61,567 nucleotides of DNA from positions 1-61,567 of the forward strand of contig NZ_MQTZ01000056.1 of NCBI RefSeq assembly GCF_001939115.1, given 5' to 3'. The notes beneath the pieces were generated by a model. The model was not told the origin of the DNA, searched no databases, and was given only the letters and a program-made list of their open reading frames with translations. Source of the stretch: Leptolyngbya sp. 'hensonii'. Its GTDB lineage: Bacteria > Cyanobacteriota > Cyanobacteriia > GCF-001939115. Position 1 is the stretch's first letter; each line of letters begins with the position of its first letter. The position numbers and the translations under genes are program-made. This document shows positions 1 through 8,650 of the stretch, piece after piece.

Positions 1-2
1 TG

Positions 3-536
3 AAATATTTAGACGAATCCGGGTGTTGCTTGTGGAGTCCCGTCAGCTATAGCTACAGTCGCATTGGGGAGCAAAAGCGGCTCGAACAAACTCAACGTCG
101 CAATGGACGGATCAGCATTTTAGGGTTGTGGCAACCCAATTGTCACTTCGAGTATGCTTTGGCTCAAGGGGGATTCAAGAGTGCCAGTTATGTCCAAGTC
201 ATGGACTGGATTGCCGAGAAGGCATCTGTTACCCTGGCTCAAACGGGGCGATTAACGGTAGTTGTTCAAGATAATGGCTCTGCCCATACCAGTCGTCTGG
301 CTCAGCAACAATGGCTCAAGTGGCAAGCCCAAGGATTGTTCCTCTTCTGGTTGCCACCCTACTGTTCTGAGATGAATCGGATCGAGGAGCAGTGGCATCA
401 ACTCAAAACCCATGAAATTGCTGGGCGGATGTTTGAGCATGAAGTTGATTTAGCCGATGCGATCATCGAGGGAATGCAAGCTCGTAGTAGTAGGGGCAAT
501 TACTCCCTGGAACGTTTTATATTTAATTCCTCCTGA
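3..536 (+). CDS. IS630-family transposase, C-terminal part (cut by window edge)
   Basis: This is the C-terminal part of a DDE transposase of the IS630/Tc1-mariner type, which cuts and pastes its own element. The open frame runs in from the window edge. The catalytic residues can be placed: the first Asp in LDESG near base 12, the second Asp in VVQDNGSAHTS, and the Glu in the MNRIEEQW segment. The spacing and the PPYCSEMNRIE block are typical of the family. About 177 residues are visible, roughly the second half of a usual 330-370-residue transposase. A TTG inside the frame at position 30 is not the real start. No terminal inverted repeat could be placed downstream, so whether the element is intact is unknown. 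Confidence 0.85.
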   Translation, partial: KYLDESGCCLWSPVSYSYSRIGEQKRLEQTQRRNGRISILGLWQPNCHFEYALAQGGFKSASYVQVMDWIAEKASVTLAQTGRLTVVVQDNGSAHTSRLAQQQWLKWQAQGLFLFWLPPYCSEMNRIEEQWHQLKTHEIAGRMFEHEVDLADAIIEGMQARSSRGNYSLERFIFNSS

Positions 537-635
537 CTACTTACCAGTCAAGATTTAATGACTTATTCACTGGACCTGAATCCAGTCAAAATTTCTATCT
601 GCACAATGATTGAAACTTAAAGGGTGTTTTAAGTA

Positions 636-2072
636 ATGATGCTAACTTCTAGCTCATCTTCAATTCTAATTGTGGATGACAATCCCACCAATTTGGAAGT
701 TCTTTCAGAGGCTCTGTCCGATGCTGGTTTTCAGGTTTCAGTTGCCCTCGATGGGGAAAGTGCCATTGATCAGGCACAATATTATCAGCCAGAACTGGTT
801 CTGCTGGATGTTATGATGCCTGGGATCGATGGCTTTGAAACCTGCCAGAGACTGAAGGCGAATCCGACAACCCGTGATATTCCTGTCATCTTCATGACGG
901 CTCTGGCAGATACAGAACACAAGGTTCGGGGGTTAACCTCTGGAGCCATAGACTACATCACAAAACCATTTCAACAGGAAGAAGTCCTGGCGCGTGTTCG
1001 CTTGCAGCTTAATTTGCGCAATTTGAGCAAAACCCTGGAATTGCAGAATGTCAAGTTAAAACAGGAAATTGCTGAACGGGAAGCAGCTCAAACTGCACTA
1101 CAAACCTTGACAAAGGATCTAGAACGGCGCGTAGAAGAACGGACAGCAGAGCTGTCGCAAGCTTTACAGAATTTGCAAGTTGCTCAATCCCAGTTGGTTC
1201 ATGGAGAAAAACTAGCAACCCTGGGGCAGTTGGTTGCAGGGGTGGCTCACGAAATTAATAATCCAGTGAATTTTATCCATGGCAACATTGTTTTCGCTAC
1301 CGATTACATCCGGGGAGTCTTGGATTTATTGCAACTGTACCAGACGCAATTCCCTGACAAAACGCCGGAAATCCAGCAACTTTCTGAAACCCTTGATCTT
1401 GAATTCATTCAGTCAGATCTACCTAGCCTGCTAACCTCCATGAAAGTGGGAACCGATCGGATTCGGGAAATTGTTCGATCTCTGCGGACCTTTGCCCGTC
1501 ATGATGAGGCAGAGATCAAGCGTGTTGATTTGCATGACGGGATTGATAGTGCCCTAATGATTCTCAATAGCCGTCTTAAACCTCAGCAAAATTATCCCGC
1601 GATTCAGATTATTCGGGAGTATGGAGACCTACCCTCCGTCGAGTGCTATCCAGGGCAATTGAATCAGGTGTTCATGAATATCCTGAATAACGCGATCGAT
1701 GCCGTAGAAGAAGCCATGGTTTATCGAAGCGTCAGGATTCTGGGTAAAGAAGCCGATCTGACTCCGCCAACCATTCGTATCTGCACGGCCCTGACAGAAC
1801 ATGAGCATATTGCTATTCGCATTGCTGATAGTGGCTTGGGGATGCCTGAAGAAATAAAACGTAGAATTTTTGAGCCTTTCTTCACAACCAAACCGGCTGG
1901 CAAAGGCACGGGTCTGGGGCTGTCCATTAGTCACCAAATTGTGGCAGAGAAACATCAGGGTAATCTGGAATGTTACTCTATACCAGGGCAGGGGACGGAA
2001 TTTGTGATTCGAATTCCGATGTCTCAATCTATGGTTAGTGGCGTCGCTAATGTAGCCGTTAGCGCAGCTTGA
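636..2072 (+). CDS. Response regulator-histidine kinase hybrid (REC-coiled coil-HisKA-HATPase)
   Basis: Cytoplasmic two-component protein of 478 residues with no membrane segment. An N-terminal receiver domain (about residues 8-125, phospho-acceptor Asp58 in LLDVMMPG, Lys in TKPF) is followed by a coiled coil (about 130-190). The kinase core carries His205 in the GVAHEINNP motif, an N box ([13 protein letters not shown]), and G boxes ending in GTGLGLSIS. This layout is common in cyanobacteria, where the receiver probably accepts phosphate from another kinase and gates the kinase half. It starts at tandem ATG codons (636 and 639). No cognate output gene adjoins it, and the next gene is the porin. 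The signal it senses cannot be deduced. Confidence 0.9.
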   Translation: MMLTSSSSSILIVDDNPTNLEVLSEALSDAGFQVSVALDGESAIDQAQYYQPELVLLDVMMPGIDGFETCQRLKANPTTRDIPVIFMTALADTEHKVRGLTSGAIDYITKPFQQEEVLARVRLQLNLRNLSKTLELQNVKLKQEIAEREAAQTALQTLTKDLERRVEERTAELSQALQNLQVAQSQLVHGEKLATLGQLVAGVAHEINNPVNFIHGNIVFATDYIRGVLDLLQLYQTQFPDKTPEIQQLSETLDLEFIQSDLPSLLTSMKVGTDRIREIVRSLRTFARHDEAEIKRVDLHDGIDSALMILNSRLKPQQNYPAIQIIREYGDLPSVECYPGQLNQVFMNILNNAIDAVEEAMVYRSVRILGKEADLTPPTIRICTALTEHEHIAIRIADSGLGMPEEIKRRIFEPFFTTKPAGKGTGLGLSISHQIVAEKHQGNLECYSIPGQGTEFVIRIPMSQSMVSGVANVAVSAA

Positions 2073-2268
2073 CTGAAAGACCATAATGATATCACGCCAC
2101 TCAGGGTGGGAGTTTATCTGGTAGCAGCCAAAAATCTTAAAAAAATCAACGAGTGCATTGTTTCGAAGCACTAACTTGAACTTTACGCCAAGCACAACTC
2201 ACTGTATTTAGAGATAATACGTAAGATTGTTGTAATTTGCTACTTACTACACGGGGGCGAACACTATC

Positions 2269-4167
2269 ATGACTTATCATCAAAGGTCTGAAAAAAGGGA
2301 TGGGCGATCGGGCAGGAAACTACATCAAACTCTCCACCCGCATTCATTTCAACCTCTCTTTACATCTGGCCTTGTTAGTGTCATGACTCTGGCAGGGCTG
2401 AATGGGGTCCTCCTCAGCTCTGTCCATGCGGAACCCATCCAGTCAGGTGGTGCAGCCCGCCTGTCTTTTGCTCCTGTAGAAGTAGCTCAGAACAATGCCT
2501 TGTCTCCCAGCAATCAACCCCCAGGGCAACCGAGTTCTTCTGCGCTGGAGGTCGAGGAGAACCCGATGGCTCAAGTGACCTCTGTCTCCCAACTTTCAGA
2601 TGTACAACCAACAGATTGGGCCTTTCAAGCTCTGCAGTCCCTTGTGGAACGGTATGGCTGTGTTGTGGGCTATCCAGATGGTGCCTATCGGGGCAGTCGG
2701 GCCATGACGCGCTATGAGTTTGCCGCTGGCCTGAATGCCTGCATGGACCGGATCAATGAGCTGATTACTGCAGCAACAGCCAACCTGGTCACCAAAGAAG
2801 ATCTAGCTACAGTGCAGCGATTACAGGAAGAGTTCGCTGCTGAGCTTGCCACGCTGCGAGGCCGGGTAGATGCCCTGGAAGCCAGAACAGCAACGCTGGA
2901 ATCTCAACAATTCTCCACGACAACCAAGTTGAATGCGGAAGTTATTTTCCATCTGGCCGATACATTCGGGAGCGGGGCCGATCGGTTCAATGAGACGACA
3001 GTCAGTTATCGTGCCCGATTAGACTTCAACACCAGTTTTACCGGCAGAGACCGACTGAAAATCCGCCTGCAGGCAGCAAATTTTCAACTTTTTAGTGCTG
3101 GCAACCCAACCATTAACAACACAACTGGCGGATTTGGTGCTCCCCAGCGATTTGCCTCAACCTACCCCAATGCCTTTTCCGATGAGGCTCGCCTGTTGGC
3201 TTCCTTCGGGCCACAATTCCAAAATAACAATACTTTCCGCATTCACTTCTTGGGGTATGATTTCCCGGTGAGCGATCGACTCAATCTGCGAGTTCATGCG
3301 GGAGAAACAGACCCGACCTTGCTGGGGGCTGACCCAATTTCCCCTTTTAGTGACTTTACAACCGGTGCCGTTTCTAATTTTGCCAACTCCAATCCCCTGT
3401 ATTACCCGATGGGGAACCAAGCCGGGTTTGGATTGGACTACCGGGTAACTGATTGGCTAACCTTAGCGGCTGGCTATACGGGCCAGAATACTGCCGGGGG
3501 GGCTGGAGCTCCCAATGTTCCCCAGCCAACCTCAGGCTTCTTCAATGGGGGCTACACAGCCTTCAGCCAGCTCACTGTTTATACTGATAACCTGACCCTG
3601 GGTCTGGTGTATTTGAACAGCTATACCCCCCAATTGGGCATTGATACCCTGGCGGGCAGTAATGCGGCTAAGGTGAGCACGGGAGGAACCTTCGGGGTTG
3701 CCAGTGACGATCGGGTCTCAGCCAACCACTATGGCCTGAATGTGAACTACCGGGTCAGCAAAGGCTTCCAGATTGGAGGCTGGTTTGGCTACTCTACTGC
3801 TCGCGTCCTGGGAGCGAGTACCGAGGGCGTTGCCACAGGCCGGGGGGGAGATGTGGAAGTTTTGAACTTTGCCCTCACCCTGGCGTTTCCAGATCTGGGC
3901 GGGAAAGGGAATCTGGGGGGCATCGTTTTTGGTGTTCAGCCGAAAGTGACAAGTACGAGTAATGCAACGGTGGCAGCCGCGATCGGCCTGCCTGGAGGGC
4001 AGCGGTCCGATCGAGACACGGGCTTTCATGTGGAGGCGTTTTATACCATTCGCTTGAATGACAATGTCGCCATTACTCCTGGCGTTTTCTGGCTGACGGC
4101 TCCTAACCATGATGAACGGAACCCTGATGCGGTTGTGGGTGTGATTAGAACCAGTTTCACGTTTTGA
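2269..4167 (+). CDS. SLH-domain OprB/SomA-type outer-membrane porin (iron uptake porin family)
   Basis: Outer-membrane channel of 632 residues of the cyanobacterial SomA/OprB group. A long signal region with a hydrophobic stretch ends near VHAEP (about residue 60). An S-layer-homology domain follows (about 108-170, with DWAFQAL, GCVVGYPDG and AMTRYEFAAG), which binds peptidoglycan. A short coiled coil (about 185-225) leads into the OprB beta-barrel, which ends in the C-terminal aromatic residue (SFTF) typical of barrels folded by BamA. Homologues let inorganic ions and small solutes through, and some are annotated as iron uptake porins; the actual substrate is not visible here. The gene stands alone, about 200 bp downstream of the kinase gene, and is followed by a hairpin. 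Confidence 0.93.
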   Translation: MTYHQRSEKRDGRSGRKLHQTLHPHSFQPLFTSGLVSVMTLAGLNGVLLSSVHAEPIQSGGAARLSFAPVEVAQNNALSPSNQPPGQPSSSALEVEENPMAQVTSVSQLSDVQPTDWAFQALQSLVERYGCVVGYPDGAYRGSRAMTRYEFAAGLNACMDRINELITAATANLVTKEDLATVQRLQEEFAAELATLRGRVDALEARTATLESQQFSTTTKLNAEVIFHLADTFGSGADRFNETTVSYRARLDFNTSFTGRDRLKIRLQAANFQLFSAGNPTINNTTGGFGAPQRFASTYPNAFSDEARLLASFGPQFQNNNTFRIHFLGYDFPVSDRLNLRVHAGETDPTLLGADPISPFSDFTTGAVSNFANSNPLYYPMGNQAGFGLDYRVTDWLTLAAGYTGQNTAGGAGAPNVPQPTSGFFNGGYTAFSQLTVYTDNLTLGLVYLNSYTPQLGIDTLAGSNAAKVSTGGTFGVASDDRVSANHYGLNVNYRVSKGFQIGGWFGYSTARVLGASTEGVATGRGGDVEVLNFALTLAFPDLGGKGNLGGIVFGVQPKVTSTSNATVAAAIGLPGGQRSDRDTGFHVEAFYTIRLNDNVAITPGVFWLTAPNHDERNPDAVVGVIRTSFTF

Positions 4168-4168
4168 A

Positions 4169-4210
4169 CAGGTGGGTCTGCCAGCAATCTTTCCTGTTCA
4201 GACCCACTTG
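4169..4210 (+). terminator. Hairpin just after the porin gene
   Basis: Arms 4169-4180 and 4199-4210 pair over 12 positions (CAGGTGGGTCTG against CAGACCCACTTG, one G-U), with an 18-nt loop, two bases after the porin stop codon. There is no U-run, so it may stabilise the 3' end rather than terminate transcription by itself. Confidence 0.45.
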
Positions 4211-4292
4211 CTTGGGTTACGCAATGCTCTCTTGAAACTTGATTCAGAAAACCTCTGAAGCAGATTCCATTTTGAATTGAGAATTTAGAGTC

Positions 4293-6536
4293 GTGAAGAT
4301 TCTCCTTGTAGAAGACGATCGAGGTCTGGCTGAGCTCTTGCATCAGAAACTGACGCGAGAACGGTATCAGGTCGAACTTGCTTTTGACGGGCAGGCGGGC
4401 TGGGAGTTGGCAGAAGCCTTTCAGTATGATCTGATTCTGCTGGATTGGGTTCTGCCTAACTTGGATGGCGTGAGTTTCTGTAAGCAGTTGCGGGAGCAAC
4501 AGCGCTTGTCATCTGCTCCTCTCAATCAATTGACACCTGTGATCTTGATGACAGCCCGTGATGAGAGTAGCAGCAAAGTTTTGGGTTTGAATGCTGGCGC
4601 AGATGACTACCTGGTGAAGCCGATCGACTTCAATGAACTGCTGGCTCGCATGCGAGTCCTCCTGCGACGACGCAGCAGTAGTGGGTCCTCTTTGCTCAGA
4701 TGGGAAAGCCTGTGCCTGGATTTGAATAGCTCTACGGTCACTTGTAACGAGCAACTCTTGACCCTGACTCCCAAAGAGTATGAATTGCTGCAGTTTTTTT
4801 TGTTGAATCCCCAACGGATATTCAGTCAGAGCGCCTTAATTGAACATCTCTGGACCCTGGATGAACTGCCAACTGAAAGCACAGTGAGAGCCCATATCAA
4901 AGGGTTACGGCAGAAACTGAAGAAGCATGGGGCTGGAGATTTAATTGAGACTATCTATGGCCTGGGCTATCGCCTTAAACAAAATCAGACTGCTACTGCC
5001 CCACAGGAAGAAGTAGACCAGAAACCAGCCTCCTCGGCTCCAGATTCAACGTCTCCGCTGCCTATGGCCGGAACCCCTGCCGTTGAACTGGAACTCCAAG
5101 ATATTTGGGCTGCACATCAGCAAAACTATCTCAATCTCCTCTCAGAGATTGAGCAGGCCGTCATGGCTATTGTGGCTGAAACCCTGACCGACGATAAGCG
5201 GCTTGAGGCGAGTCGGCAAGCCCATACGCTGGTGGGTTCCCTGGGCGCTTTTGGCCTGGAACAAGCCTCTCGATTGGCAAAGCAAATTGAGCAGAAACTG
5301 AATCAATCGGCTCCGATCGATGGGGTTTACTTGCACCAACTCTTGTTTGAACTCCGTCGAGCCTTACCGCCAGACTCTCAGAGAGATGTAGAATTAAACC
5401 CATCGGTATTGCCAGAACAATCTGTTCTACGGTTGCCCCCCCAGCCCTCTCTGCTTCTACCCCCAGAACCGGAGACATTACCAGAGCCCCAATACTCCCA
5501 GCCAGACAGTGAGCTGCAAAACTCGGAAGCCCAGCCCCAACAATTATTCTTAACAGTATCTCCCTCTTCTCGACAAATTCTGCAGCAAGAGGTCAGGTTA
5601 CTGCTGGTGGATGACGATCCTGAAATTCTGGGTCTCCTCGACAAAATCCTTCTCCCCTGGGGGTTTCAGGTCATATTACCCGATCAGGCTCAGGGACTCT
5701 GGCAATCCCTGGAAGAAACCCTCCCTGATCTCCTGCTGTTGAATGCCGAACCCTCCAATCTGTGTAGTTCCCTGATGGGGTCCGAAAACTCGATAGTAGG
5801 GGCGTCCCTACCAGGATTTGCCCTCTGTCAGGCTGTGCGCAATCATGCTACCTGGTGTGAGTTACCTATTCTATTTCTATCAACTCAGACTCATTCAGAG
5901 CGGGTTCAGCAGATTTTTGCCGCTGGAGCTGACGACTATATCCAGAAACCGATCGTGGAAGCGGAACTGGTAACCCGTGTGGTAAGTCGTCTAGAGTGGC
6001 GGCAGATGTTGCGACAGTTGACCGAAACGGATGAGTTGACTGGGTTGAGCAATCGGCGTCGATCCACCTATGATCTGACTCGCCTTCTGCAAGTCGCAAA
6101 ACGACAAAACCATTCCCTGGGGGTGGTGCTGTTAGATTTAGACTATCTGCAACCCATTATTGACCAGCACGGCATGGATGCGGGTAATCAAGTTCTGATT
6201 TACCTGGGCCAGCTTTTAAAGCAAATGCTTCGAAGCGAAGATGTGATTGGATATTGGGATAGCGGCGCGTTTATGCTGGGCCTGTATGGTATCACCGCCC
6301 TCGATACGGAGAAACGAATCGCTGCTCTACTACAGCTTCTCCAACAACAACCCTTTGTTGGACAAACTGAAACGCCGTTTTACGTTACCGCCAGTGCTGG
6401 CATCGCTCAATATCCTGAGGACGGGCAAAATGTACAGAAACTTTATGAGGTTGCCCATACAGCGCTTTATCAGGCTAAAAGCCGGGGACAGAATCAGGTT
6501 GCTACGATCATCAAAGGACTGGCGGACGTTTGCTAA
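4293..6536 (+). CDS. Multidomain response regulator: REC-wHTH-Hpt-REC-degenerate GGDEF
   Basis: Large 747-residue regulator. In order: receiver 1 (about 1-122, Asp51 in LLDWVLP, Lys in VKPID); OmpR/PhoB-type winged helix (about 138-229, ending ETIYGLGYRL) that should bind DNA; an Hpt-like module with His311 in AHTLVGSLGAFG; receiver 2 (about 433-562), where the phospho-acceptor position reads LLLLNAEP so Asp is replaced by Asn484; and a GGDEF-like domain (about 575-740) in which the active-site motif is WDSGAF (655-660). Receiver 2 is therefore probably not phosphorylated and the last domain probably makes no cyclic-di-GMP. The start is GTG at 4293. A histidine kinase and a single-domain regulator follow immediately, which suggests one phosphorelay. 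Confidence 0.88.
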   Translation: MKILLVEDDRGLAELLHQKLTRERYQVELAFDGQAGWELAEAFQYDLILLDWVLPNLDGVSFCKQLREQQRLSSAPLNQLTPVILMTARDESSSKVLGLNAGADDYLVKPIDFNELLARMRVLLRRRSSSGSSLLRWESLCLDLNSSTVTCNEQLLTLTPKEYELLQFFLLNPQRIFSQSALIEHLWTLDELPTESTVRAHIKGLRQKLKKHGAGDLIETIYGLGYRLKQNQTATAPQEEVDQKPASSAPDSTSPLPMAGTPAVELELQDIWAAHQQNYLNLLSEIEQAVMAIVAETLTDDKRLEASRQAHTLVGSLGAFGLEQASRLAKQIEQKLNQSAPIDGVYLHQLLFELRRALPPDSQRDVELNPSVLPEQSVLRLPPQPSLLLPPEPETLPEPQYSQPDSELQNSEAQPQQLFLTVSPSSRQILQQEVRLLLVDDDPEILGLLDKILLPWGFQVILPDQAQGLWQSLEETLPDLLLLNAEPSNLCSSLMGSENSIVGASLPGFALCQAVRNHATWCELPILFLSTQTHSERVQQIFAAGADDYIQKPIVEAELVTRVVSRLEWRQMLRQLTETDELTGLSNRRRSTYDLTRLLQVAKRQNHSLGVVLLDLDYLQPIIDQHGMDAGNQVLIYLGQLLKQMLRSEDVIGYWDSGAFMLGLYGITALDTEKRIAALLQLLQQQPFVGQTETPFYVTASAGIAQYPEDGQNVQKLYEVAHTALYQAKSRGQNQVATIIKGLADVC

Positions 6537-6564
6537 CAAACCCCTTCTAAGTCGAAAAACGACA

Positions 6565-7638
6565 TTGGGATGGGGACTATTTCTATCGCTGATGTTTCAG
6601 TTGTTCACTATTGGGGCTCTGGTGATTGTACTCACCTACTGTACGATCGGGCTTCAAGGCAGGGCCAACAGCACGATTCTGCTATATCTGGGAATGCTAA
6701 GCTTGGCGATCACGTCTGGCCTTCTGACGTTTCCCAGGATGCTTCATCCCCTGACCTCTCCTGAACAGACCTCCCAAAGGCCCGCTGATCCTGAATGGAC
6801 GTTTGAGATCAACCGCCCGAACCGGTCAGATGAGATGCAAATCCAAGAAGAATTTATTTCTATTGTCAGCCATGAACTGCGAACTCCCCTGACAGCTATT
6901 CAGGGAGCTTTGGAATTACTGGACAGTGGTCTGGTAGACCCCAGCTCAAATCGGGGACAGCAGGTGATTAAAATTGCCGTTAAGGGAGCGGACCGACTGT
7001 CGCGCCTGGTCAATGACATGCTGGATCTGGATGGACTGGACTCTGGCAGACTCCGATTGGACAAGCAGATCTGTAATACCCTGGAAATAGCTACAACAGC
7101 TGTGGAGCAGATGCAGACCATAGCAGCGGCGCAGGCTGTACAGTTAACCGTAGCAGTGGCGGGGATTCCGATCGAGGCCGATCACGATCGCCTGCTTCAG
7201 GTTCTGACCAATCTGCTTAGTAATGCAATCAAGTTCTCCCCCCCCGACAGCGAGGTGTGGGTTACTGCCACTCTCCTGAATTCAACAGAGAGTCAGCGCA
7301 TCAGGAAATCTGGCTCTGCCTCCCCGGCTTCTGCTCACGTTCTGTTCTCCGTCAAGGACAAGGGACGGGGGATTCCGGCAGATAAACTGGAAACCATTTT
7401 TGAGCGCTTTAACCAGGTTGATGCCTCTAACTCTCGTCAGAAGGGAGGGACTGGTCTGGGGTTGGCTATCTGTCGCAGCATTGTCCAACAACATGGGGGC
7501 AGGATCTGGGCAGAAAGTATTCTGGGAGAAGGAAGCACGTTTTATTGGATGCTGCCGCAATTCCAGCCCAGATCCTCGCTTCTTCCAGGACCGCCCTCTC
7601 AAGAGGGCCTTGAACAGCCAGCAGTTAGAGGGCAGTAG
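6565..7638 (+). CDS. Membrane sensor histidine kinase (HisKA-HATPase)
   Basis: Histidine kinase with two N-terminal transmembrane segments (starting LGWGLFLSLMF and ILLYLGMLSLA), almost no periplasmic part, then a HisKA domain (FISIVSHELRTPLTAI), N box (LTNLLSNAIKFS) and G boxes ending TGLGLAI. The start is uncertain. The frame stays open far back into the preceding gene, but a 290-bp overlap is unlikely. TTG at 6565, 28 bp after that gene's stop, or ATG at 6592 are the best candidates; both keep TM1. No clear ribosome-binding site decides. It lies between two response regulator genes and probably phosphorylates one or both. The ligand is unknown. Confidence 0.82.
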   Translation: MGWGLFLSLMFQLFTIGALVIVLTYCTIGLQGRANSTILLYLGMLSLAITSGLLTFPRMLHPLTSPEQTSQRPADPEWTFEINRPNRSDEMQIQEEFISIVSHELRTPLTAIQGALELLDSGLVDPSSNRGQQVIKIAVKGADRLSRLVNDMLDLDGLDSGRLRLDKQICNTLEIATTAVEQMQTIAAAQAVQLTVAVAGIPIEADHDRLLQVLTNLLSNAIKFSPPDSEVWVTATLLNSTESQRIRKSGSASPASAHVLFSVKDKGRGIPADKLETIFERFNQVDASNSRQKGGTGLGLAICRSIVQQHGGRIWAESILGEGSTFYWMLPQFQPRSSLLPGPPSQEGLEQPAVRGQ

Positions 7639-7721
7639 CGAGGTTGAATGCTAACTACTGGCTCCTTCAGTAACCTTCAGACTGATGCCTTGAAATTAAC
7701 CCGCCTTAAAAGTGCAAGACA

Positions 7722-8099
7722 GTGATGATTAGATTGATCCTGGTGATTGACGATGATCAGGGGATTCGTGACATTATTCGATTTGCCCTGGAACCAGTTG
7801 GTTGGCAGGTCAAAACAGCTCCCTCTGGCCATGAAGGGCTCATTCAGGCTCAAGCTCAACCACCCGATGCCATCTTGCTGGATGTGACCATGCCTGATTT
7901 GGATGGATATACGGTCGCCCACCGTCTGCGATCGCAGGCCACCACCCAAAACATTCCCATTATTTTGCTCACTGCTAGGGTCCAGGGCCATACTCCCCAG
8001 CAACTAGCCGAGTTGAAGGTTGCGGGGGTGATTACCAAGCCTTTCCGGGTCAGGGAGCTGGCTGATAAAGTCAAAAAGCTACTTCAATGGACCGATTAG
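7722..8099 (+). CDS. Single-domain response regulator (CheY-like)
   Basis: Stand-alone receiver domain of about 125 residues. The acidic pair is in LVIDDDQG, the phospho-acceptor Asp in AILLDVTMPDLDG, the conserved Thr in LLTAR, and the Lys in ITKPFRV. There is no output domain, so it should act by protein contact or as a phosphate shuttle. It starts at GTG 7722 or ATG 7725. It lies 83 bp after the histidine kinase gene in the same direction, which makes the two a likely cognate pair together with the multidomain regulator upstream. Confidence 0.88.
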   Translation: MMIRLILVIDDDQGIRDIIRFALEPVGWQVKTAPSGHEGLIQAQAQPPDAILLDVTMPDLDGYTVAHRLRSQATTQNIPIILLTARVQGHTPQQLAELKVAGVITKPFRVRELADKVKKLLQWTD

Positions 8100-8158
8100 G
8101 GCGATCCAGGCTCTATGATACAAGTTATGTGATCTGGTACTTCCAGAAGTCTATTCGC

Positions 8159-8164
8159 TATAAT
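8159..8164 (+). promoter_or_regulatory. -10 element of the ssrA promoter
   Basis: A perfect TATAAT lies 15 bp before the mature 5' end of tmRNA, placing initiation near 8171 and leaving a short leader for RNase P to remove. The -35 region (about 8136-8141) does not match TTGACA well. Confidence 0.6.
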
Positions 8165-8178
8165 TAAGATCCACACAA

Positions 8179-8563
8179 GGGGCTGTAACGGTTTCGACGT
8201 GTTGGCGAACGCTGCTTCGTGATTCAGGCCGAGAGTGAGTCTCCTCTCGAAAATCAAAGGCTCAAAAAAAAGTAGATGCGAACAACATCGTTCCTTTTGC
8301 TCGTAAGGCCGTAGCTGTTGCCTAAAAAACCTTTCCAAGGTTAGAGAGCGTTCACAGGTTGACTCCGTTAAGGCTTGTGGACAAACCCCAACGGATGCTT
8401 CAGTCGTTAGCCTCTGGTCTACTGCTGACTAAGACTTTACTAGAGAATCCCATCGTCCGGGATAAGGGACGGTTCCCGCCTTGAGGATCAGATAGGCTAA
8501 GCCTGTGAATGAGCGAAAGGTCAATACCCAATGCGGACACGGGTTCGACTCCCGTCAGCTCCA
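8179..8563 (+). ncRNA. ssrA: Transfer-messenger RNA (tmRNA)
   Basis: One-piece tmRNA of about 385 nt that rescues stalled ribosomes and adds a degradation tag. The 5' end GGGGCTGTAACGGTTTCGAC and the 3' end with a TTCGACTCCCGTCAGCTCC arm and encoded CCA form the tRNA-like acceptor (GGGGCTG pairs with CAGCTCC). The tag reading frame starts with the resume codon GCG at 8278 and reads ANNIVPFARKAVAVA, then TAA at 8323-8325, a recognisable variant of the cyanobacterial tag ending in small residues for ClpXP recognition. The segment between tag and 3' end would hold the pseudoknots, which were not folded here. Confidence 0.97.
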
Positions 8564-8650
8564 TTTTCAAAATAGAACAAGCAGAGATAGAACAATTTTC
8601 TTCTAAAGTAAGACCAATTCAAAACTTGAATTTTGAACTTGGGTAGGCCT

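Noticed and set aside
6247-6564. N-terminal extension of the membrane histidine kinase into the preceding gene
   Set aside because: A 290-bp overlap in another frame is unlikely and the extra residues show no domain; a start near 6565-6592 keeps both membrane helices.
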